Notes under the pieces: generated by a model
Told to the model about the DNA's origin: nothing
Databases searched by the model: none
Seen by the model: only the letters and a program-made list of their open reading frames with translations
Shown: piece after piece, positions 56,667 through 64,000 of the stretch
How positions within the stretch are numbered: position 1 is the first letter of the stretch
How the letters are laid out: each line of letters opens with the position of its first letter
Origin: Tsukamurella tyrosinosolvens
GTDB lineage: Bacteria; Actinomycetota; Actinomycetes; Mycobacteriales; Mycobacteriaceae
Reading direction: 5' to 3'
Assembly: GCF_900104775.1 (NCBI RefSeq)
Contig: NZ_FNSA01000003.1
Coordinates: 868,001 to 932,000 of the forward strand
Length of the DNA: 64,000 nt
Position numbers and translations under genes: made by a program

Positions 56667-56710
56667 TACCCGGGCGCGGCGCTAGGCTGTTGCCGAATCG
56701 TCCCTCTGCG

Positions 56711-57357
56711 ATGGAGTGCATCCTGACCACGCCCAGCCCCACGGTCGTGCCGCCGTGCGCGCCCGCCCGGATCGTCGTGCTGGCGTCCGGCACCGGTTCG
56801 CTGCTCGAGGCGTTGCTCGCCGCGGCGGCGGCACCCGGGTACCCCGGATCCGTGGTCGGCGTCGTCGCGGACCGGTCGTGCCGCGCCCTGGAGATCGCCG
56901 CGGCCGCCGGCATCGAGTCGGCCGAGGTGCCCGTGCGCGCCTACGACGACCGGGCCGCATGGGACGAGGCGCTGACCGCCGCCGTCGGCGAGCTGGAGCC
57001 GCACCTGGTGGTCGCGGCCGGCTTCATGAAGATCCTCGGCCCCGCCTTCCTCGCCGCGTTCGGAGGCCGCGTCATCAACGCGCACCCCGCGCTGCTGCCC
57101 GCCTTCCCGGGCGCCCACGCCGTTCCCGCCGCCCTCGAGCACGGAGTCAAGCTCACCGGCTCCACCGTGCATCTCGTCGACGCGGGGCTCGACACCGGAC
57201 CGATCCTCGCGCAGGAGGCGGTCGCGGTGCAGCCGGGGGACACAGAGGAGACCCTGCACGAACGGATCAAGGTCGTTGAGCGCCGGCTTCTGACAGAGGT
57301 CGTCGCCGCAGTCGCCCGCCAGGGCTACAGCACGGATGGACGAAAGGTCACCATTCC

Positions 57358-57361
<4 letters not shown>
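56711..57361 (+). CDS. purN: Phosphoribosylglycinamide formyltransferase (10-formyl-THF dependent)
   Basis: A 216-residue GART-family enzyme that formylates GAR in purine synthesis. The catalytic residues Asn123 and His125 are in [16 protein letters not shown] and Asp161 is in GLDTGPI. An N-terminal extension of about 17 residues ([16 protein letters not shown]) precedes the Rossmann strand [11 protein letters not shown]. The stop overlaps the purH ATG by 4 bp (ATGA). Confidence 0.95.
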
Positions 57362-58905
<1,544 letters not shown>

Positions 58906-58915
58906 TCCGCGCGTA

Positions 58916-58957
58916 GCGAACGCCTCCGGGGTGAATCATGACCCCGGGGGCGTTCGC
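58916..58957 (+). terminator. purNH terminator
   Basis: Seventeen-base arms (58916-58932, GCGAACGCC start; 58941-58957, GGCGTTCGC end) pair with a single T-G wobble around an 8-nt loop, 10 nt after the purH stop, followed by CGTTTCC. Confidence 0.88.
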
Positions 58958-59008
58958 CGTTTCCGCTCCCTCGGCGCGCGCCGCGCCGGACCGCCGGAGG
59001 AGATGTCG

Positions 59009-59824
59009 ATGCAGGTGCCCGCCGAATACCTACCGCTGCTCGAGGCCGCCGTCGGGCCGATGCCCGAGAACGCCGAGTTGCCGCTGCCGCCCATGGGGTT
59101 GTCGGTGGCGGAGGAGCGCGAGCAGCGCAAGCGCGACCTCGCCGTGGCCTTCCGCGTCTTCGGGCGATTGGGCTTCTCCGAGGGCGTCGCCGGGCACATC
59201 ACCGCCCGCGACCCCGAGGATCCGGGGCTGTTCTGGGTGAACCCGTTCGGCATGAGCTTCAACCAGATCCGCGTCTCCGACCTGATCTGCGTGGATCACA
59301 ACGGTGTCGTCGTGCACGGGCGGCGGCCGGTGAACCGGGCCGCGTTCGTCATCCACGCGCAGGTGCACGACGCGCGGCCCGACGCCGTGGCCGCGGCGCA
59401 CGCGCACTCGGTGCACGGCAAGGCGTTCTCGTCGCTGGGCATCCCGCTGGCGCCGCTCACGCAGGACGCCTGCGCCTTCTACGAGGACCACGGCATCTAC
59501 GACGACTACGCGGGCGTGGTCAACGAGACCGTCGAGGGCAAGCGGGTCGCGGCGGCGATCGGCGACTACAAGGCCGCGATCCTCAAGAATCACGGGCTCA
59601 TCACCGTCGGCGGCTCGGTGTCGTCCGCGGCCTGGTGGTTCGTGACGATGGAGCGCTCCTGCCAGGCCCAGCTGCTCGCCATGGCCGCCGGGACGCCGCA
59701 CGAGATCGATCCCGCGACCGCGCGGCTCACCCACTCGCAGGTCGGCGGCGACATCGCCGGCTGGTTCCAGTTCCGCCCGCTGTGGGAGCAGACGGTCGCC
59801 TCCTCTCCGGACGTCTTCGACTAG
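59009..59824 (+). CDS. Class II aldolase/adducin family protein
   Basis: A 271-residue aldolase II domain. Metal-binding histidines are visible in HAHSVHGKAFSSLG and again in LKNHGLITVGGSVSSAAW. The N-terminal FGRLGFSEGVAGHITARDPEDPGLFWVNPFGM is typical of L-fuculose-phosphate-aldolase-like and decarboxylase-like proteins. GGAGG (58996-59000) gives the best spacing to ATG 59009; ATG 59003 is possible. The substrate is unknown. Confidence 0.85.
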   Translation: MQVPAEYLPLLEAAVGPMPENAELPLPPMGLSVAEEREQRKRDLAVAFRVFGRLGFSEGVAGHITARDPEDPGLFWVNPFGMSFNQIRVSDLICVDHNGVVVHGRRPVNRAAFVIHAQVHDARPDAVAAAHAHSVHGKAFSSLGIPLAPLTQDACAFYEDHGIYDDYAGVVNETVEGKRVAAAIGDYKAAILKNHGLITVGGSVSSAAWWFVTMERSCQAQLLAMAAGTPHEIDPATARLTHSQVGGDIAGWFQFRPLWEQTVASSPDVFD

Positions 59825-59827
59825 GCC

Positions 59828-59942
59828 GACGCGGCGTGGGGGAGGTCGACGCCGCGTGGGGGAGGGTTCGTCCCCCATGAAACGAGCGGCTTCCGGTGGG
59901 GGAGGGAACGTGGCGCGCGCCCCGTCGACGCCGCGTGGGGGA
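59828..59942. repeat. GACGCCGCGTGGGGGA direct repeats between convergent genes
   Basis: Three copies of GAC-GC(C/G)GCGTGGGGGA occur at 59828, 59848 (20-bp period) and 59927, and a GGTGGGGGAGGG relative lies between them at about 59895. Runs of five G recur on the plus strand, so a G-quadruplex is possible. No gene is seen in this 160-bp stretch between the aldolase and arsR-like genes. Confidence 0.6.
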
Positions 59943-59984
59943 CGACGTCTCCCTGTGCGGCCGCCACCCCCCCAGCCAGCCGGT

Positions 59985-60335
59985 TCAGTCGCGGGTGAGG
60001 TCGTCGAGGAGGGACACCGCCGCGCGGGCGTACTCGCCGATCCAGCGGTCGTGGATGCGCTTGATGGGGACGGGCGCCAGCGTGAGGTGACGCTCGCGCC
60101 CTACCTTCCGGCCGATCACGAGTTCCGCGCGTTCGAGGACGCGCAGGTGCTGCAGCACCGTGGTGCGATCCAGGTCGGGGAACTGCGCGCACAGGTCGCC
60201 GGTGGTGCGGGGTGACTCCTTGAGCACGTCCAGCATGCGGCGGCGCGTGGCGTTGGCGAGCGCCTTGAACACGGCGTCGTCCGCGTCCTCGTCGCCGGCG
60301 GGTTCCGCGGAGCCCTTGCGATCGCTCGTAGACAT
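59985..60335 (-). CDS. ArsR-family winged-helix regulator
   Basis: A 116-residue ArsR-type repressor. The wHTH reads LANATRRRMLDVLKESPRTTGDLCAQF and then TTVLQHLRVLERAELV, near residues 27-74. No metal-binding cysteine motif is present. It is divergent from an SRPBCC gene that starts 16 bp away within a shared palindrome; ArsR/SRPBCC pairs of this form are common in actinobacteria. The effector is unknown. Confidence 0.85.
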   Translation of the reverse strand: MSTSDRKGSAEPAGDEDADDAVFKALANATRRRMLDVLKESPRTTGDLCAQFPDLDRTTVLQHLRVLERAELVIGRKVGRERHLTLAPVPIKRIHDRWIGEYARAAVSLLDDLTRD

Positions 60336-60356
60336 GTTGTAGTTTTATCACATGTC
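60316..60356. promoter_or_regulatory. Shared arsR/SRPBCC operator with both start codons inside
   Basis: GACATGT (60331-60337) and ACATGTC (60350-60356) are perfect inverted arms 12 bp apart, and the CAT of arsR and the ATG of the SRPBCC gene lie within them. TTGCGA (60316-60321) and TAGTTT (60340-60345) form a plus promoter with an 18-bp spacer and a 6-nt gap to the ATG; minus-strand TAAAAC has the same 6-nt gap to the arsR ATG. Both messages look leaderless. Confidence 0.65.
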
Positions 60357-60819
60357 CGAACTCAACGAACTCTCCTTCACCGTCTCCGGCTACGTGGCGC
60401 GTCCCACCGCACAGGTCTACGAGGCCGTCGCCGACCCGGAGCAGCTGTCCAAGTACTTCACCACCGGCGGCGCCCGCGGCCGGCTGGAGCCGAACGCCGA
60501 GGTCACCTGGGACTTCGCCGACTTCCCCGGCGCCTTCCCCGTGCAGGTGCTCGAGGCGGACCCGCACTCGAAGATCGTGATCCGCTGGGAGGCCGAGGAC
60601 GCCGTCGCCGGCGACGGCCACACCACCACGACCTTCGAGTTCGCCCCGATCGACGGCGACACCCGCACGCTCGTCACCATCACCGAGTCGGCGTGGACCG
60701 CCACCGAGGCCGGCGCCAAGGGCGCCTTCGGCAACTGCATGGGCTGGACCGGCATGCTCGCCGCCATGAAGGCCTGGGTCGAGCACGGCATCAACCTGCG
60801 CGAGGGCTTCTACAAGTAG
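60352..60819 (+). CDS. SRPBCC (Aha1/AHSA1-like) domain protein
   Basis: A 155-residue helix-grip protein. It opens with YVARPTAQVYEAVADPEQLSKYF and carries WDFADFPGAFPVQV and a C-terminal GWTGMLAAMKAWVEHGINLREGFYK, typical of the AHSA1 family. These proteins bind hydrophobic ligands; none is indicated here. It is the likely target of the divergent ArsR. Confidence 0.88.
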   Translation: MSELNELSFTVSGYVARPTAQVYEAVADPEQLSKYFTTGGARGRLEPNAEVTWDFADFPGAFPVQVLEADPHSKIVIRWEAEDAVAGDGHTTTTFEFAPIDGDTRTLVTITESAWTATEAGAKGAFGNCMGWTGMLAAMKAWVEHGINLREGFYK

Positions 60820-60861
60820 CCCACCGTCGACATCCGGCGCGCGCCCTGACAGGGTGAGGGC

Positions 60862-61722
60862 ATGTCGGAGACAGCCGCCCTCGCCCGTCGCGCCTACGAG
60901 ACCGTCGAGCCCTTCCACGTCGTCGCCTACTTCAACCCCGGCATCCGGGAGGCGTGCAGCGATCTCGGGATCGACCAGCACGCGTTCTACGTCGGCGCCC
61001 GCGCGGCACCGATGGGTGAGGCCAACGCCGCGGTGGTCACCGCGGCGTTCTACAACTTCTCGCCCACCGTCATCGAGAACGGCTGGTCGCAGGCGCTGCA
61101 GGCGGGGCTCGCCGAGATCGACGACCGCCGCTACGCGATGCTCGCCGAGCAGTACGGCACGATCCTCGCCGGCATCGACCCCGCCGAGATCGAGGCGCTC
61201 GCTCAGGGATTCGGCACCGTCGTCGACGGGCTGCCGTTGGCCGGCCGGGCGCTGGCCTCCGCGTGGGCCGCGTCGCCCGTCCCCGATGCGCCCGCCCTCG
61301 CGCTCTGGCACCACGTCTCCGTCCTGCGCGAATGGCGCGGCGACAACCACCTCGCAGAGCTCATCGGGCACGGCCTCACGGGCCTCGAGGCCGGCGTCTT
61401 CCACGAGGCCGACCTCCCCGACCCGGCGGTCCGCCGCCGCGTCATGGGCCGCCGGTTCTTCCGCATCACCCGCGGCTGGAGCGAGGAGCAGTGGGGCGAG
61501 GCCGTCGCCCGGCTCACCGCGCGCGGCCTCGTCGAGGGCGAGCCGGAGGCGCACCGTCTGACCCCGGAGGGCATGGCCCTGTACGACGAGATCGAGGCGG
61601 GCACGGACGCCGTCAGCGGCGCCGCGTTCACGGACGCCGCGGAGGGGCTCATCGAGCGGATGCGGCCGGTCAGCAAGGCCGTGATCGACGCGGGCGTCCT
61701 CCCCGGGTCCAAGAAGGCCTAG
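60862..61722 (+). CDS. SCO6745-family protein
   Basis: A 286-residue helical protein of the SCO6745 type. It opens ARRAYETVEPFHVVAYFNPGIREACSDLGI and keeps the EANAAVVTAAFYNFSPTVIENG and LWHHVSVLREWRGDNHLAELIGHGLTG blocks. The C-terminal part (GWSEEQWGEAVARLTARGLVEGEPEAHRLTPEGM) looks like a winged-helix domain. Function unknown. CAGGGT with a 6-nt gap precedes the ATG, a leaderless-type start. Confidence 0.78.
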   Translation: MSETAALARRAYETVEPFHVVAYFNPGIREACSDLGIDQHAFYVGARAAPMGEANAAVVTAAFYNFSPTVIENGWSQALQAGLAEIDDRRYAMLAEQYGTILAGIDPAEIEALAQGFGTVVDGLPLAGRALASAWAASPVPDAPALALWHHVSVLREWRGDNHLAELIGHGLTGLEAGVFHEADLPDPAVRRRVMGRRFFRITRGWSEEQWGEAVARLTARGLVEGEPEAHRLTPEGMALYDEIEAGTDAVSGAAFTDAAEGLIERMRPVSKAVIDAGVLPGSKKA

Positions 61723-61797
61723 CTGCTTCGTATTCCCGGTTTCGCTGCGGGCGTACTCGCTAGGGCGGGGGCGGCGGATCGGCGTAGCGTTGTCTCC

Positions 61798-63210
61798 GTG
61801 AGCACTGCACGCGCTGATGTACGCACCGATCTGCCCGCCGAGCTCCCGGCCACGCTCGGCGAACTCAAGGCCTCCGGCCACGTCTACCGCGGGATCAAGG
61901 ACGAGCTCCGCAACAACCTGCTCGCCGCGCTGCGCGCCGACACCGACCCGTGGGACGGCATCCAGGGCTTCGACGACACCGTCATCCCGCAGCTCGAACG
62001 CGCCCTCCTCGCCGGCCACGACGTGGTCCTGCTCGGCGAGCGCGGCCAGGGCAAGACGCGCCTGATCCGCACCATCGTCGGCCTGCTCGACGAGTGGACC
62101 CCCGTGATCGACGGTGCCGAGCTCGGCGAGCACCCGTACCACCCGATCACCCCCGCCTCGATCCGCCGCGCGCAGGAGCTGGGCGACGACCTGCCCGTCG
62201 CGTGGAAGCACCGCGACGAGCGCTACTCGGAGAAGCTGGCGACGCCGGACACCTCCGTCGGCGACCTGGTCGGCGACGTGGACCCCGTCAAGGTGGCGCA
62301 GGGCCGCAGCCTGGGCGATCCCGAGACCATCCACTTCGGCCTCATCCCGCGGGCGCACCGCGGCATCGTCGCGGTCAACGAGCTGCCCGACCTGGCCGAA
62401 CGCATCCAGGTCGCGATGCTCAACGTGATGGAGGAGCGCGACATCCAGGTGCGCGGTTACACGCTGCGCCTCCCGCTCGACGTGCTGCTCCTCGCGTCGG
62501 CCAACCCCGAGGACTACACCAACCGCGGCCGCATCATCACGCCGCTCAAGGACCGCTTCGGCGCCGAGATCCGCACGCACTACCCGCTCGACCTCGAGGA
62601 CGAGGTCGCGGTCATCGAGCAGGAGGCCGACGTCGTCGCGTCCGTGCCGCAGTACCTCACCGAGGTGCTGGCCCGCTTCACCCGCGAGCTGCGCGAGTCG
62701 CCCGCCGTCGACCAGCGGTCCGGCGTCTCCGCCCGGTTCGCCATCGCGGCGCAGGAGACCATCGCCGCGGCGGCGCTGCACCGCGCGGCCGTGGGCGGCG
62801 AGGACCTGCCCGTCGCGCGCCCCGTCGACCTGATGACGGTGCCCGACGTGCTGCGCGGCAAGGTCGAGTTCGAGGCGGGCGAGGAAGGCCGCGAGATCGC
62901 GACGCTCGTGCACCTGCTGCGCCGCGCGACCGCCGAGACGATCAGCGAGTACCTGCTGGGCGTCGACCTGGGGCCGCTCGTGGAGGCCATCGAGGCGGGC
63001 GGGCCGATCGTCACGGGCGACGACGTGACCGCCGCCGAGCTGCTGGAGAACCTCCCCGAGGTGCCCGTGCTCGCCGAGGTCTACCGCCGGCTCGAGGCCG
63101 AGTCGCCGGGGGAGCGGGCCGCGGCCGCAGAGTTCGCGCTCGAGGGCCTGTACCTGGCCCGGCGGATCGGCAAGGAGTCCGACGACGAGGGGCAGACCGT
63201 CTATGGCTAG
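61798..63210 (+). CDS. MoxR-type AAA+ ATPase (Rv0958-like, magnesium-chelatase-related)
   Basis: A 470-residue AAA+ ATPase. Walker A GERGQGKT is at 80-87; the insert HRGIVAVNELPDLAERIQVAMLNVMEERDIQVRGY is characteristic of MoxR/ChlI proteins, and sensor-1 ASANPEDYTNRGRIITPLKDRFGAEI follows. It probably works as a chaperone with the VWA-type protein whose gene overlaps its end by 8 bp. GTG 61798 has TAGCGT 7 nt upstream (leaderless type). Order matches Rv0958-Rv0959. Confidence 0.88.
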   Translation: MSTARADVRTDLPAELPATLGELKASGHVYRGIKDELRNNLLAALRADTDPWDGIQGFDDTVIPQLERALLAGHDVVLLGERGQGKTRLIRTIVGLLDEWTPVIDGAELGEHPYHPITPASIRRAQELGDDLPVAWKHRDERYSEKLATPDTSVGDLVGDVDPVKVAQGRSLGDPETIHFGLIPRAHRGIVAVNELPDLAERIQVAMLNVMEERDIQVRGYTLRLPLDVLLLASANPEDYTNRGRIITPLKDRFGAEIRTHYPLDLEDEVAVIEQEADVVASVPQYLTEVLARFTRELRESPAVDQRSGVSARFAIAAQETIAAAALHRAAVGGEDLPVARPVDLMTVPDVLRGKVEFEAGEEGREIATLVHLLRRATAETISEYLLGVDLGPLVEAIEAGGPIVTGDDVTAAELLENLPEVPVLAEVYRRLEAESPGERAAAAEFALEGLYLARRIGKESDDEGQTVYG

Positions 63211-64000
63211 AGGCTCGCGGGAGGGACGGCGGGGGCATCTGGCCCGGTACCGCCGCTACACCGGCGGGCCCGATCCGCTGGCCCCGCCGGTGGACCTGCG
63301 GGACGCGCTCGACGAGATCGGCCGCGACGTGATGAGCGGCGTCTCCCCGCGCCGCGCGCTGCAGGAGTACCTGCGTCGCGGCGGCGAGAACCGGCGGGGC
63401 CTGGACAAGCTCGCGGAGCTGGCGAATCGCCGGCGACAGGAGTTGTTGCAGCGCAACAATCTCGGCAAGACCTTCGAGGACGTGCAGAAGCTGCTCGACG
63501 AGGCCGTGCTCGCGGAGCGCAAGGAGCTCGCGCGGGCGCTGGACGACGACGCCCGGTTCCAGGAGATGCGGATCTCGAACCTGCCGCCGTCGGCGGCGCA
63601 GGCCGTGCGCGAGCTGGGCGACTACGCGTGGCGCTCGCCCGAGGCCGCGCAGAAGTACGAGGAGATCCGGGACCTGCTCGGCCGCGAGCTCCTCGACCAG
63701 CAGTTCGCGGGGATCAAGCAGGCCCTCGAGGGCGCGACCGACGAGGACCGCGCGGCGATCCAGAAGATGCTCGACGACCTGAACACCCTGCTGGACAAGC
63801 ACAACGCCGGCGAGGCCACCCAGGACGATTTCGACGCCTTCATGGCCGAGCACGGCGCCTACTTCCCCGAGAACCCGCGGAACATCGACGAGCTCATCGA
63901 CGCCCTGGCCCAGCGGTCCGCCGCCGCCCAGCGGCTCTACAACAGCCTCACCCCCGAGCAGCGCGCGGAACTGGAGGAGCTGTCGCAGGCGGCCTTCGGC
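63203..64000 (+). CDS. VWA-domain partner protein (Rv0959-like), 5' part
   Basis: The first 266 residues of a protein that runs past the window end. It starts MARGSREGRRGHLARYRRYT, then GGPDPLAPPVD, and is highly charged and helical, with coiled-coil-like stretches (LRELGDYAWRSPEAAQKYEEIRDLLG and later). In Rv0959 the von Willebrand factor A domain lies in the C-terminal part, outside this window. It overlaps the MoxR gene by 8 bp, so the two products are likely made in balance. Confidence 0.85.
   Translation, partial: MARGSREGRRGHLARYRRYTGGPDPLAPPVDLRDALDEIGRDVMSGVSPRRALQEYLRRGGENRRGLDKLAELANRRRQELLQRNNLGKTFEDVQKLLDEAVLAERKELARALDDDARFQEMRISNLPPSAAQAVRELGDYAWRSPEAAQKYEEIRDLLGRELLDQQFAGIKQALEGATDEDRAAIQKMLDDLNTLLDKHNAGEATQDDFDAFMAEHGAYFPENPRNIDELIDALAQRSAAAQRLYNSLTPEQRAELEELSQAAFG

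Noticed and set aside
58931-59008. An upstream ATG (58931) as start of the class II aldolase
   Set aside because: It lies in the loop of the purH terminator, lacks a ribosome binding site, and the added 26 residues do not resemble the family. GGAGG points to ATG 59009.

Overview
The window is high-GC (about 70 %) actinobacterial chromosome. The gene order chorismate mutase, UvrD/PcrA helicase, M23 peptidase, sucCD, a Rv0954-type membrane protein, PerM, purN, purH, a MoxR-like ATPase and a VWA-type protein follows the Mycobacterium tuberculosis Rv0945-Rv0959 backbone. Together with LprG-type lipoproteins, a Stf0 sulfotransferase and a leucine-catabolic accD1-accA1-fadE19 operon, this points to a mycolic-acid-containing actinobacterium (Mycobacteriales). 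Tsukamurella or a close relative is my best guess, by inference only. No rRNA, tRNA, IS element, prophage or CRISPR array was seen.

Layout. 0-6.3 kb: start of a DoxX-like gene, a MocR-type regulator divergent from its YczE-type membrane protein, an SDR, a small secreted protein, and a group of two 2-hydroxyacid/3-hydroxyisobutyrate-type dehydrogenases with an IclR regulator. 6.3-9.5 kb: pgi and an aldehyde dehydrogenase, both with leaderless-type promoters. 9.5-16.4 kb: a sulfur island with a sulfatase, vapBC, a formylglycine-generating enzyme (FGE), cysNC, cysD and stf0. The last four are translationally coupled or nearly so; FGE should mature the sulfatase and CysD/CysNC should supply PAPS to Stf0. 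16.5-18.4 kb: a TetR / TetX-like monooxygenase pair around a perfect double operator. 18.4-24.6 kb: chorismate mutase, a GT-C-like membrane protein and two tandem paralogous secreted proteins with duplicated leaders. 24.8-28.3 kb: UvrD1/PcrA and an M23 peptidase, convergent on a strong terminator.

28.4-32.8 kb: an mgtC operon with a fused ABC permease and an ATPase. Its roughly 450-nt leader holds an M-box (Mg2+) riboswitch and a 20-codon leader peptide ORF with a strong Shine-Dalgarno. This is the most striking regulatory system in the window. 32.8-43.1 kb: a leucine/isovalerate catabolic operon (TetR, accD1, accA1, fadE19, MaoC, citE, fadD35) ending in acetoacetyl-CoA synthetase. 43.1-49.4 kb: three DUF7373-type lipoproteins, a GH10 xylanase lipoprotein, a DUF4189 protein and an LprG-like lipoprotein. 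49.6-64 kb: sucCD, an MFS/LysR pair, the cell-division-linked membrane proteins, purNH, a class II aldolase, an ArsR/SRPBCC pair sharing one palindrome with both start codons inside it, a SCO6745-type protein, and the MoxR/VWA pair that runs off the window.

Across the whole window the 9-mer CGACGGTGC (or its complement) occurs about 46 times by hand count, far above base-composition expectation (about 2). Many promoters also place a TANNNT hexamer 6-8 nt before the start codon, which suggests widespread leaderless transcription.
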